Positions 20,655 through 33,600 of a DNA stretch of 64,000 bases are shown piece after piece (position 1 is the first letter of the stretch; every line of letters begins with the position of its first letter). A program made the position numbers and the translations under genes. The DNA is from Bidens hawaiensis (lineage: Eukaryota > Streptophyta > Magnoliopsida > Asterales > Asteraceae), in contig JAIQDT010000225.1 in NCBI GenBank assembly GCA_021521415.1, positions 186,001 through 250,000 on the forward strand. Direction: 5' to 3'. The notes beneath the pieces are model-generated. The model saw nothing but the letters and a program-made list of their open reading frames with translations, was not told the DNA's origin and did no database searches.

Positions 20655-22897
20655 TGTCACACCCCGGTCGTAATGGCGGAAAACCGAGGCGTGGCGACTA
20701 GGTCGTGATTGATTGAGCACAATAGTATAAAAGTCTAAATGCATAAACAAAACCAAACTGTCAAATATTACATCATCCAGGTAACATGAAACAAATTGTT
20801 TTAATACAAAATATCAAGTTTCCAAACAACTCCTAGCCTAGCCTTCATCTCTCTAAGGCCTCTATCAGCTATTAGCTACTTCCTGCTTCATTTCCTGAAA
20901 ACATGTAATAAAACGTCAACTACAAAAAGTAGATGAGTGAATTCATAGGTTAACTAATACTGTAGTGATAAGCCCTACACAAGCATACTAGGCTAAGTTG
21001 TAGGGGTTTATATATAGGGTGTACCATCGGCTAACCCACCACTCCTACAACTTATCCTACTATGCTTGGTATGCTTATCATCTCAACTGAATCTGCAAGA
21101 GTTTCGTATAAAGATTCCAATTATTGTTTCCATGCATGCAGGAGGAACGGTATCAAGGATATATGTATAAGATACCCAAGAATCATATGTAACCATGCCA
21201 TGATGAAAAATGATAATGATGCATAATGATCACACAAGACCTGACATCGACCCCACACAAGACCACACTATGCTACTTGATTTCCTTGATGGTAACCCAA
21301 ATCGATCACTTTGGGTACCATGAGAGAATTCTAAAGCGTACTTTAGTATCTCTTGGATTCCTAATCGATCACTTAGGAGATCCTTCGGATCCTTAATCGA
21401 ACACTTAAGAGATCCTTCGGATTCTTAATCGAACACTTAAGAACCCCATAGGTCACGTGTATTCTAAATCGATCACTTTAGAATCCCACATCTAGTGACG
21501 GCCTGTCTACCAATCGACCACTTGGAGATCAAACCTATGCACTATTGTGACCTATATTGCCACTGTTCACACGATCACAAGACTGACCAATGAATAATGT
21601 GTTTTCATGATAAAGTATAACGGGTACATGACTTTGATTTCCAAACGTCCAATGTTCCCTAAACGCTGAGTGATTCCCATATTTACTCCTGAATATTTGA
21701 TTATGCATACACAACTTCCGAGAAAGTTAAGGTACGCGTAACCTGCCATGATTACTTGTTTTCCCAATGTTCATTGTTTGCAAAAGATTTGTCAAGTGTT
21801 TATGATAAGTAATGTTTGAATAAATGTGTTTTGTCAAAACGTGTACATTTACCATGTTTTCACCCCCAATGATTTGAAAGGCTTTAAAAGAAAAATGGGG
21901 GCTATGAACTCACCTTGTTGACTAGGTGTGGTTGCTAGGGCGGTCGGGTGCTGTCAAACGTCGATCCTCTAAGTCTAGACAAGGACATAATAAGTTAACA
22001 ACGCAGTTTAAGTCTAAGAGTGTAAGCCTTACACGATCTCGAGCAAAAACTAGGTTTTAAAGACGAAACAGCTTGGTTCTGACCTGATTCGATCGAATAG
22101 GAACACATTCGATCGAATAGACACACATTCGATCGAATAGGAACACATTCGATCGAATAGACACACATTCGATCGAATAGAAACACATTCGATCGAATAG
22201 ACAGACGTTCGATCGAATACGAAGCTCATTCGGTCGAATGAGTTGGAGACCATTCGGTTGCTTTCCTATTCGGTCGACTGGACTGGTTCGATCGACACAT
22301 TCGATCGAATGAACTGATTCGATCGACTGGTTCGATCGAATGAACTGATTCGATCGACTGAAAGCTGGGCGACGGAGATACCCACGGGTTTTCCAGATTT
22401 TCCAGATTTTTGACCCAAAATCGAAGTTTTTGACATGGAAATGCTCGGGATTGAAAGGGGTATCGATTCCTAGTACTTTTAAACACAAAAGCTTGCATTT
22501 TGACACCAAAAATGACGGTTTTTGACCAAGAACACACTTGACACAAAAGTCGGAGTTTTTGCTCGATTCGGGGCGGGTTTTGGTTGTAAAAACGTATGAT
22601 TTTCAAGAAGATCTTACCGACAACAACGATAAACAGATTGGTGGACTCGAATCTTAGATTGGATGACTTTCTCTCACTACTCTCTCTCTAGAAGTGGGAG
22701 TGTTTGGGTGGGAAGTGTTGGTGGAAATGAAAGAGATGGTGTAAGAATACTTGATTTTCCGCTTAAATACTCGGGTGACTCGGGTTCGGGTTTAGGCTAC
22801 CGACGGGTCAAGACTAGTCGAGTTCATAAGTTTTTAAACAAACTAAAACTTTTTCAGCAAAACTTTTATAAACCATTTTCCGAATAATTATTTAAAA

Positions 22898-22939
<42 letters not shown>

Positions 22940-23138
22940 AAGAACATTTTATTTTTCAAAAGCATAAAAATTAATATTTTCCAGGCGTAAATGTCGTTTT
23001 ATAAAATAAACATTTCAAATGATAAAAGCAGATTTCTCCAATGATATGGGTTCCGAACTTATCGTCCAGAACCCCAAAGTGTATAGTTTCCGATGATTCC
23101 TTGATTTTTGTCTACCAGTCAAATTCCAGGGCGTTACA
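20655..23138 (-). repeat. Gypsy1 right (5') LTR
   Basis: Length is 2,484 bp, carrying the same hairpin and palindrome arrays as the left LTR at an offset of +8149. The 17-bp length difference equals the poly-T difference (36 T here against 19). One substitution was seen early in the LTR (CATAAACAAAACC here, CATAAACATAACC on the left). Confidence 0.93.
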
Positions 23139-23292
23139 AATTGACACTGTTTTACAAATAAGGAATGGCGTTATCTATATTTGTGTTTCTAGTCCATGTT
23201 CTTTAAAAACTATGTTAATTATATATATACTATTTGATAAGTGATTATCCATTTAAATGAATACATTTTTTAACTTGAGTTGTTTGTTGTAG
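23139..23292 (+). other. leader remnant with splice acceptor, element E
   Basis: This is AT-rich sequence ending in TTGTTTGTTGTAG at 23292, a good 3' splice site two bases before the likely (mutated, ATA) start codon of the env-like ORF. No promoter or donor is visible; it is truncated by Gypsy1. Confidence 0.4.
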
Positions 23293-23294
23293 TA

Positions 23295-25714
23295 ATAGCT
23301 GATCATTCACCTTTGAAATTTGTTGATACTCACAACATTGTTGGATGTTTATATGATCAACCTTTTATCCACAAGGATTTCAAGTCAATAATCATGGGGC
23401 TTAATACGTGCATAAATTCTCACGCTTTACGAGAAATTCCTGTCATTTGCAAGAAGATGGTGATCTAATTTTGGAATCTAAGATCCAAAAGAAGCCTATT
23501 ATTATTTCAGAGGCTATTATACGTGAGGTTTTGTTGTTCGTTGATCAACTCGATTATCCAATAGAATACTTTACTGATGTTGTTGCTGAAATAGCTATGA
23601 GAATGGGATATGAAGAATCCTACCCTCCAGCCATCAAGACGCTATTCCATCCATATTGGAGGTTCTTGATTCACACATTCTTCACGTGTGTCTCAGGACG
23701 AAATGGAGGGGTTCTAATGAGATAAGCCACATTCAGATATCGGTTGTGGTTGCTTTGATCACGGACTGAAACTACAATTATTCCAAGTTTGTGTTCGATG
23801 AAATGATAAGCAACCTCAAAGGGAAGAAAAAGGAGATGTTCTTGATGTACCCGAGGTTTCTACAGATGATATTCGACCCTCACTATCATGATCTCATCAA
23901 ATTTGTACAAATGCTTGATCTAAAAGGTTTGGGTCCTAAGACGTTTAGGTTGATGAAGCAATCAAGAAAAGGGGCTAAAGTGGTCTACAAAGGACTTCAT
24001 TAGTTGGTTAAATTTGGAAAGTTCACTGAAATAGAGGTTGCTACTGCTGGTCCTGGTTCCGCTATTGCTGATGAAGATGTGACTCCGGCTCTGAGATTCA
24101 CAGCTGCTTATAAGACGATTTCTGATGATGATGAGCCTGATAATTCTCCATCACAACACATGAATACTGAGCACCAGGAAGAACAATCAATATCTACTGT
24201 TGATCAAATGAAAGAGTTTGAGGCTTTTAAAGAAAAGCTCTAGTCGTCTACATTGAAGCCTCCTCAATAAGTCACTGCGACACATGATGATGAAATTGAA
24301 GAAGAACCAGCCATCGATCTCATTCCAAGAAAAATGCGAAAGAAATATACGAGACTGGGTGTGATGGTTACTGAAACTACTCCAACAAGCCAACCTAAAG
24401 ATTTTGAGCCCGAAACAATTGAAGCTCAAGTTGATCAAGGTTCGTCCACTGCTGATCAACGAACTCATGAACAGATATTTGATGACATTACACATGAGTT
24501 CGAGTTCGAAGTGCACATTCAGTCCACAGATGAACCATTAGGATCGTCTGACCCGATTGGTCAAGAAAGTTCAAATGCCGTTGACAAGATCGCACCCATT
24601 CTGGCAGTACAAGACAAATTTTTGCAAGATAATTGCAAGGGAATTGCTCATGAGGCTAAACCAGTTGATGTAAAATCCTTGCAAAGAGAAGTCTTTGAAC
24701 TTGAAAAAGACTCGGTGGTGAAGGATGTGCGAATCCAAGAGCTTGAAGCTAGTAATACTGAGAAAGATACAAAAGCTTTAGGCTAATATGGGTGGTCTTA
24801 CTGCACTATATTTAAACCTCCAGCAAAAATTGATTCAGAACTTTTGAGATGAATTTAAGAGTGGTGATGATCATGGTGCGAAGACAACTGGTGACAATCA
24901 AGGCAGTGGTTCTAATGGGCGTCCAACTTCTATTATTGATGCTTCTGAGCCACTGGAACAATATCTTTCTCCTCCTCCAAAGACAGCCGAACAAGCTGAA
25001 AGGATCCAAAAGAATATTCTGATAATGAAGAATTCAAATAAAAATGTGGAATCTTCCGATCAACCTAATAAATTCATTGTTGAATTCAAAAAGGGATTCG
25101 ATGTTGATAAAGCTATGTGGTGGGTGAAAATGAGGTCTTGCAACACTGAATACTACAAGAATATGAAAGACTTTTGGTCATGGACAAAAGTTGACCTAAG
25201 TGACTTGATAAACGCTCCTTTTCACAACCCCAACAACAATAAGAAGGATAACGACTTCTGGAACTTTCTAAGGAATCAAGTAGATCAAGGATTCCCAAAT
25301 ATGACCAAAGTCGAATCATTTTTGAAGAAAGCCAAAGGAGTTCGAGATCCAAAGACCGGGAAAACCATTGTTAATGTGATGTGGCCATTAACTAAAAAGG
25401 TAACATACATTCTGCTCACTACAAGAATCCCCGATGGAGCTCTGGATGAAATGAAACTCTGGACGTACGATGGTGAGATGGCTACGGTCGTCATTCGTCT
25501 AAGAAAGGGACAGTTCCGAATTATCGATCCACATGACTTGTTGAAGTTCGGTGAAAAGGACATCAAAATTCTTAGCAATTTTCAAATCATGGCTGAACCA
25601 CTGTTCGAGCCAGTAGCTAAGGAGTATACACGCATGGTTGGGTCTATCATTCGTACAGGTTTGTGGGCTGGTACATACAACGAAGCAGATGCAAATATAC
25701 TAGAGCACGATTGA
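23295..25714 (+). pseudogene. env-like ORF (third ORF), element E
   Basis: This is a second, diverged plus-strand copy of the env-like ORF. The start codon position reads ATA. The N-terminal region aligns by eye with the copy at 3.2 kb (DTHNIVGCLYDQP against KKHNMCALLQVTD; MYPRFLQMIF against VYPRFL). Then come an acidic/serine-rich linker (24004-24240), a region with a coiled coil (24640-24780) and a C-terminal globular domain in the longest open piece (25025-25714, 229 codons: KGVRDPKTGKTI, FRIIDPHDLLKFGEKDI, LFEPVAKEYTRMVG). Stops and frameshifts break it near 23455, 23725, 24001, 24241 and 24784. It ends 14 bp before a polypurine tract. No transmembrane segment is visible. The function is unknown. 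Confidence 0.7.
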
Positions 25715-25728
25715 TGTTGAAGATACAA

Positions 25729-25742
25729 ACCAAGGGGGAGAT
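25729..25742 (+). promoter_or_regulatory. polypurine tract, element E
   Basis: ACCAAGGGGGAGAT directly precedes the LTR. Confidence 0.75.
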
Positions 25743-26040
25743 TTTTGGGCTACTACTTATCTGGTTTATACTTTGGTTTTGGGCTTACATTGTGAATCGA
25801 GATCACATGGATCTCGGTGGGCTTTTGGGTAGTGTTAGGCTTGTGTGTAGTCTCTATATAAACCTTGTAACTAGGTTAACTTTTTTGTGGATGCAAGAGA
25901 GACAGCCGAGAGAGAAGTATTGGTTGTTCTGTAACCTATTGTGCTTAAGCACCCGACGTGAATATATGTGTATTTTGAAGTATCTTATTGTGTTTTTCTT
26001 GTGTTATATTGAATCCACTCATGTTAGATTCCGCCTAACA
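25743..26040 (+). repeat. short 3' LTR of element E (298 bp)
   Basis: It starts TTTTGGGC (decayed TGTTAGGC) and ends GCCTAACA, an imperfect terminal inverted repeat. TATATAAA is at 25855-25862. At about 0.3 kb it is much shorter than the roughly 1 kb LTRs of elements A and B, although all carry env-like ORFs. Confidence 0.65.
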
Positions 26041-26790
26041 ACGAGTTAAGATGATATTACATTGAAAGATCCTTTCACGGGACTTACACTAGTGTTGAAA
26101 AATAACAAGCTCAGTCTTTTTGTTAGACACATTAGACTCTTGAAAAATAACCCTCACAACCTTCCTAGGGTTAACTTCATTAAATATTATATGAGTGTCA
26201 ACCTTGACCTGGGTAGGTTGTCTTTTCAAGATGGTTTTAATCATAGGAACTTGTTCCTTTGAATTTCCATTAATCTTCACCCTAGATTCACACTTTTTAG
26301 CAACATGGCCACGTTCTCCATATAAGAAAAACGTTCTCATATCCACTAATATTTGTTGTGAATCAACAAGTAAGTGTGACTCACAAGGTTGAAAAGTCAT
26401 AACCTTTACTTTAGGATTTTATGTCTTGTTTGCATATTTATTTCTGTAAAAATCAAGGTTAGAACATTCAGAAAAAATTCTTTAATGAATCTAAACATGA
26501 TGATTTCACAAACTTGATCGTTTTAGCAAACTTGACCTTTCTTTCACTTGAAACATATTAATCACTTTTGATTTTTCAAAAGGTTTTTCAAAATCATTCA
26601 AGCTCGATGTCTCATTCTTAAGCACACTATCAATCAACTCAGGCTTAATCTAACTTAAAGGGATATAATGTACATTATATACTTTATTAACCCCTTTCAT
26701 TTTGTAAACCCAATCAATTTTTACTTTATCACATTTAATCAGATTAATAAACTTCATTAAATTTGCATCAGAAATAACATGTTTTTTTTT
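26041..26790 (-). pseudogene. copia gag-region debris
   Basis: The frame 26089-26400 on the minus strand contains FLYGERGHVAKKC, a CCHC zinc knuckle of copia gag with its second Cys changed to Tyr and the first lost. Flanking minus-strand frames are lysine-rich and broken, as in the gag-protease linker of copia elements. No LTR can be tied to it. I assign only copia origin. Confidence 0.4.
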
Positions 26791-26858
26791 ATGATGCATT
26801 ACTCTTATAATCACATGGCTCACAAAGGATATGATTAGCAACATGTATATCGTTATTG

Positions 26859-27265
26859 TTAGCGCATAGATATCTAATACTAGGGTCTTGTATGTATTCC
26901 AAATAGTTTGGAATGTAGTTTTGTATATTATAATCCATAAGTCCATAAGTAGCGCATATGTACTTATACGACACATAACATATGTGTCGTATATGTCATA
27001 TACGCCGTATATGTGCTATCCAGGTATATAAATACTAGACTTATGCATTATGATTAGTTGTAGTTCATTTTCAAAGTACTTGAGCTGAAAGATTGTAATA
27101 TATGTTATATAGTGAAACTGTTTTAATTAATATAAAGAGATGAGATTAAAAAGGATTACTCGTGTTTATTTCATCTCATTATTAATTCCGTGCATAGTGT
27201 TGAAGAGTAGATAGTATTATATTGTCATATTGATCCTACACATCAATGGAACGTGGTCTTTTTCA
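26859..27265 (+). repeat. putative 5' LTR, copia element C
   Basis: The right end is set by the primer-binding site at 27268. The TATA box TATATAAA is at 27025-27032. The left end (TGTTAGCG at 26859) is a guess. A perfect 12-bp inverted repeat lies upstream of the TATA box. Confidence 0.4.
26966..26992. repeat. perfect inverted repeat in LTR C
   Basis: ATACGACACATA, the 3-base loop ACA, then TATGTGTCGTAT. It ends 32 bp upstream of the TATA box. A looser ATATACG/CGTATAT pair follows. Confidence 0.88.
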
Positions 27266-27267
27266 AT

Positions 27268-27279
27268 TGGTATCAGAGT
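27268..27279 (+). promoter_or_regulatory. primer-binding site, copia element C
   Basis: TGGTATCAGAGT is complementary to the plant initiator Met tRNA 3' end with one change from the usual GAGC. The untranslated leader runs on to about 27692 with no other signal seen. Confidence 0.85.
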
Positions 27280-27692
27280 ATTGGGTTCATTATCTACTTA
27301 GAATAACACAAGTTTCATCTCTTTTCATAGGCTTTCTATAAATCAGATGATTTTACCGTCACATTTTTACCAATTTGTCACAAGAGTTCTTGTTATTAGT
27401 TTCAGTTCTACAAAGACTCTAACTCAACTAAGGTGTTTTTCATCCTCAAAATTGCAAAAATGATTTCTGGCATACGTGTTACAAAAACGAATATCTTATT
27501 TGGTGCATAAGTATTCCAGCGCATAAGTGTTCTACTAATAAGTGACTCATACGTTGCTTATAGCATATAGGTTGGTTGTGACTTATACATTGTTTGAGTA
27601 TGATCCGCTACTAGGACTTATACGCTAGAAGATATGTGCTTCTATGGCTTATACGGATAGAAGACATATTTGTGGTTAGTCATTTTGTGAAA

Positions 27693-30600
27693 ATGGACTA
27701 CATGAATTCTTTAGTATCTCAGCTATCAAGCTTGCTTCTTTATCTGAGTTTGGAGAATGAAATGGGTACTTCAAACAAGCCTCCAAATATTCTCAAGATG
27801 GAGGATTATCCTTCATGGGCCGACAAGTTCAAGACCTATGTTCAAGCGTTGAACTACGATACTTGGACTGTTGTTGAAAAGAAATATAGTGTTCCTAAAA
27901 ATGAGAACGGATCCATTATCATTTATCTCAAATTGATGTTGGAGATCAAGCAACCTTTCTAAGGGAAAAAAAGATATTGAATCTTTTCAAACAATCAATC
28001 AAGGCTGAAACTTTTCAACTGCATCAATACAATGGATCGTGTTATTCCATTTGAAAAGCTTTGTTGAACAGGGATAGAGAGAATCCTGACAAGAGGAATA
28101 GTAAAATGGCACTTCTAAAGAGAGAGTTTGATATCTTCACAATGGTGAAAAGAGAATCATTTACTCTATTTATAGAAAGGTATTGACATCAGGTGAACGA
28201 AATGAATCATTTGGGAATAGAAAAGCCTAACTATAAGTACATTAATAAGTTTGCATATGATTCAACAAGCAAATCTTGTTTCATATGAATGATTAAACTC
28301 GGCTAGGTTCATTGAGAAATTTGAAGCATGAGAATTGGAACTAAGGAACAAACATAAAATGAAGAGTTCATCTACTTCACAAGATATTGGTCTGTACTTC
28401 ATAAAGTTCTCAATCTGTGGTACATCAAAACCCAAAATTCAAAATGCTTACTGTACTGATAATATAAGAGCTGCTCTTCAGGGAAATCAACAAAGTATTC
28501 CACAAACTCCTCAATTATCAAGCAGTTAATCAAGCACAATGTCATCCGAGAAACTATCTCAAGCATCAAAAAACCAAAACAATGATGCACTTCATTGTAA
28601 CATTGTCGTAAACATAAAAAATGCTAACTGTTATAGCTGATAATGTCAAGGAACACATGGCATTTTTTGGATCTGTGTTGGAGCCATATGAATGCCTTAT
28701 TCTTGGTAGAATATGCAACCTCAGTATGACAAAAAAATATTATGATCAAATTGATTCCAAAGAAATGGAGATGCTTGACATTAGATGGTGTATTGAAAGT
28801 GTAATTATAAGGGCTAAATGGTTTAAGGAGATTACTGGAAGAAATCGCCTTGATGGTAATACATCTAAGCTTGGATTTGATAAATCAAAGGTGAGATGTT
28901 TCAAATGAAAGGAAAATGGGCATTTCAAAAGAGAATGCACAAATAAGGAACTTGCTGATAATGGGTCAAATCTATTTGGAAGAGGCTACAACAAACAATC
29001 CATCTACCACAGAAATTCATCAACTCATGTTGATCCAGTTACCCCCAAGAAACCAAATGAAGCCTCTATTTCTCAAAAGGCTTGTCATGCTTTACAAGTT
29101 AATGAATGCTTTAACTGGAACAACTATTTTTAAGCTAATGTTGCTGAGGTTGAAAACACTAATTTTGAGAATAGTATTATGGGAACTATGGAAGCTGAAA
29201 CTGCTATGGATCAAGAAACAATTGTTTGTGGGGATGATAAGAAGACTGAGGAAATTGCTGTTGAGATCAAAGCTGACAAGAAGAGTGATGATATTGAGAT
29301 TGTGTCAATAAGGAGTCAAATGATGCTGAAGAAGAATCTTTGCCACACACTTATGACAAGAATCATCCTATTACTCCTAATCTTGTTCAAACTATATTTC
29401 CTCTTGATATTATTGAAAATTTTGCGGGATGGTTTAAAGGTGAGGAGATGCCTCATGGAAAGATAGATTTTGGTGAGCATGATGAGGAAGTTATGGTTGA
29501 AGATTCTCAAGTTGAAGTTCAAGAACTTGGAAAATCTATTGAAATGACTGAACACGTTCAACAAGAATTGATGGCAACTCATGTAATTTCTCAATATAAT
29601 GTATTTATTTGTGAGAAATGTGAGTTACCAAGTGATGAGTGTGAGTTTAAAAACTTTGAACTTAAAAATCTTAAAACAAATTATGATGCAATATTCAAAG
29701 ATTTTAAGAGAGTAAAAGAAGCATATGATAAACTACAAAAGTGTGAAAAGAGCTTGTGGAATAAGATTTCACAATGCTTAAACACAATATTGAAGGTAAG
29801 CAAATTGCTATCTACATACATATAGATGAAAATGCCTCTCTTAAACAGGAATTACAATCAATAAAGATTGAAACTGAGAGAGTGGACTTGAAACTGAAAA
29901 GTTACAAGGCATCATGATATGTGATTGATCAAATTCTTCCCAAAACAAAGGTTGGTGGGAACAATGTAATTGATCATAGTGAACATGGTTTGGGGTATCA
30001 TGCGGTTCCACCTCCTATTTGTAATTCCTATGTTCCAAAGAAACCTGATGGTTTCGAAAAGGCGTTGATCGTGGAGCTCACAACTTCACCGAATGATTCT
30101 AAACTGTGTTTTCTTGAGTCTGTTGATATATGTTTTACTAACATTGGAAATAGTTCTGAGAGTGAAAGTGATGTTTGTGTTAAAGTTGTCGAGAATGTCT
30201 TATGTGATTCATTATCTGAGATTTCTGTGAAATCTATTGAAGGCAAAGTGAGTAAAATTGATGAGTTTAAACATTGTTCAAAAGGGTTTGTAATGACAAG
30301 TTTCTATCATGAGAAACAAAATCATGGTCCTTTTAAACAAACTGTTAACAGGAACAAAGATAATTTTAAAAAGAATATGTTAGTTAAAGGAGTAACTTCC
30401 AAATCTGAAAAGAAAGGAATTTTTAGAAAGCAATCCAATCAATAATTTTCAAAGAAACAACTGAACTTGATTAAGTTCAAATACCTTCGGTAAATAATTT
30501 ATTGACCGAAGAAGATAATTTAACTTCTATGAAGTAGGTCATTTGATTTATGCATGTCATAACCGACTCAAGCATGATCATGTTTATACTCAAAAGAGTG

Positions 30601-33600
30601 TCTATGTGAAAAATGCTGCAAAACTGAAACTTAAATCAGTTGACGTGAAGAAGGTAACTACACCAAGATTTTTTCCTACACAAATCTTGAAAAGGCCATT
30701 TGTCGTGTCTCAAAACATTGAAAAAGTGAAAAGTGTTTTTGAAATGGGTGAAAGTTTAGAACCTAAAGGAAAAGTTTTTATAGCAAGAAACAACCTGTTG
30801 GAGAGAACTGGGTGGTAAAACCTAAATCTGTTAAGTTAAAGGTTAGTCCATCTGTTTGTTTTAAAAAGGATAAATCAATTTATAAGGAGTCAAGTGAGCG
30901 TTCAATAGTAAGTGTCTTAACTAGTGACTTAGAATTTGATGTTTGTGATGAATTGTTCTTTGTGGTTAAAATCAAACAACTCAAGACCAAGAAGGCTTGG
31001 GTTTCCTTGTTTCACAAAATCCTTTACTGTATGTGAATGGGCTTCCTAGATCCAATGATTCACGTTGGATAATGGATAGTAGAGCCTCACGACACATGAT
31101 GTGTACCCTAAATTTGCTTAAAGATGTTATATCCATAAGATGAGTGTATGTGGGTTTTTCTGGAAACCAAGGTGGGCAAATAATTGGTGAAGGCATATTG
31201 TCTAATGGCATTGGTATCTTTCTTAAAGTGAATTACATCACTAAGTTGGAGAATAATTTGTTACGTATTTCACAAATCTAGTACAAAGGCTTCTCAACCT
31301 ATTTTACCAACAAAGAGTGCATGAATTGAAAGCTGTACTTATGATACCTAAAGAGTGGATTTTAATGTGTACTCCTCGAAAGAATGATCTTTTATGTTCT
31401 CAGCATGGGTACTACTTCCACACCTTCTCGTACTGCTCAATGTTTCATTTCAAAGGCATCAAAAAAGGAGTTTGTTTTGTGGCCTCGCCGAATACGACAT
31501 ATTCACGTGAGGAAGATGAACTATCTAGTTCACAATCAACTAGTGGATAGGGTGAATGTCAAAATTTTTCACTTGAATGAAGATTGTCTGAGCTTCATGA
31601 AAGGCAAGCAAAATAAGAAGTCACATCCAACGAAGATCATTACTCTATCAACTTACCTTTTGAGTGTTTGCAATGTGAAAAGTGTCGCTGGTGAACTCTA
31701 TTATCTAGTGGTTACTGAAGACTACTCTAGATTCCCATGGGTAATGTTCTTAGATTCGAAAGATCAGACATTTGACAGCCTGATGATTCTATTCAATAAA
31801 TTGGATAATTTGTAAAATTTGCCGATCAAAAGAAACCGAAGTGACAAAGGGACAATGTTCATAAACAATCAAATGTTGGAATGTTGTAATGTTGTGGGAT
31901 TCTTCATGAGTTTAGTGCATCTTACACTCCAAAAAAAAATTAAGTAGCTGAACGAAAGAATCGAACCTCATTTAAAACTACACGAACCATGTTAGCTGAT
32001 TCGAAACTACATGTTGGTTTTTGGACCAAAGCTGTGGTGTCTGCATGTTATACTTTGAACCGTGCTCTAACTGTGAAGAGACATGGGAAGGCTTGCTTTG
32101 AGCTACTTAATAGAAGAAAACCAAATCTTAGGTGGCATGAACCTTTTGGGTCTCCATGTACCGTTCTTGATCCTGATGGCAAGTTTCGATCTAAAGGTTT
32201 AGATGGATTCGTTGTCGGCTATGCTAGTCCGTTAAGACATATGTTCTTACCTAGCTCGGGCCGGATTGTGCTAGTACAATACGTAAATTGTCAACCTGAC
32301 ATCACTACAACACAATGCATGGATGTTTGATTATGAAAACCTTTGGAAATGTTTTAACCTCCCAGAGGAAGATCTCACAGATGAAGTAGTTTAAATGTTA
32401 TTTCATCAACAACTCGATGATTATCAAATTGAAGAACCTGTATCAACTATTGTCCTGACACCTCATGATGATCTGCAAGTTGAATCTCAAGAAGAGCATA
32501 AATAAGAACATTCTCTACAAGTTCTTAAGACTACTCCTATTTGTAATGATGATGGTGAATCAGATGTAGACATTATTGAATTTGTGGCTACTCCGAGTTC
32601 GGTTGAAATTAATGTTGAAAAAAATGTTTCAAATCTTCAGCAATATGTGAGTCTTTCTACTAGTGTCATTCTACGAACCGTGTCTTACCATTCAAAAGAG
32701 AATATTATTAGAGATTTCAACACTAGGGATACAAACAAGACGTCATATTGACCACAGCCTTAGGTGTTTCTATACAAAAGTTTCTCTATTGCAAAATCAG
32801 TTTTTCTTAAAATGTTTTATCTCTAAAATTGAACCGAAGACATACAAAAAGGCGCTAATCGAGGAGAGTTGGGTTAAAGCAATGCAACAAGAATTGCAAC
32901 AATTTGCGAAACTAGGTGTTTGGAAGCTTGTTTACTTACCAAAAGATAAAATGCACACGAATAAAAAATGGTGTTCGAATGCAAGGGAGATGAAAATGGG
33001 ATTATTGTAAGCAACAAAGTTTGGTTGGTAGTTCTTGGTTTAGTCAATGCGAGGGTATTGATTACAATAAGGTCTATGCACCGGTTGCTAGACTAGAAGC
33101 TAACCAGATCTTTCTAGAATTAAAGTGTACCAGCTAAATGTCAAATCTGCTTTTTTCAACGGGAGACTTGGTGAAATAGTCTATGTGGCATAACCACCGG
33201 GGTTTGTCGATCTGATCCCCAAAGACATTGTGTACTTACTTGATAAAGTGTTATATTGTTTACACCAAGCCCCGAGAGCTTGGTACAAAACATTATCTCA
33301 ACATTTGTTGGATAACAGCTTTAATCGAGGAACTATTGAATGTACACTGTTTACCAAGGAAGTAGTTGGGCATTTAATGATAGTTCAAGTGTATGTGGAT
33401 GATATCATTTTTGGGTCTACAAATGATAATTTGTGCAAAGAGATTGAAGTTGTGATGAAATCTAAATTTGAGATGAGTGCAATGGCGGAGATAATTTTTT
33501 TCCTAGGGCTTCAGGTGGAACAACTACGAAGTATGTCAACGACATCCTAGAGAAGTTCAATATAACCGATTCAACAGCAATCAGTACTCCATTACCATTG

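Larger units (their letters stand above)
12506..23138 (-). mobile_element. Gypsy1: complete Tekay-type chromovirus
   Basis: This is a full LTR element on the minus strand: 2,467-bp and 2,484-bp LTRs, a primer-binding site, one long gag-pol frame with a C-terminal chromodomain-like region, a 0.97 kb 3' noncoding region and a polypurine tract. LTR ends are TGTAACGC and GGGTGTGACA on the minus strand. The LTRs look identical except for a poly-T length difference and at least one substitution, so insertion is recent. The five bases outside each LTR (CTACG on the left, AATTG on the right) do not match, so no target-site duplication is visible. Confidence 0.93.
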
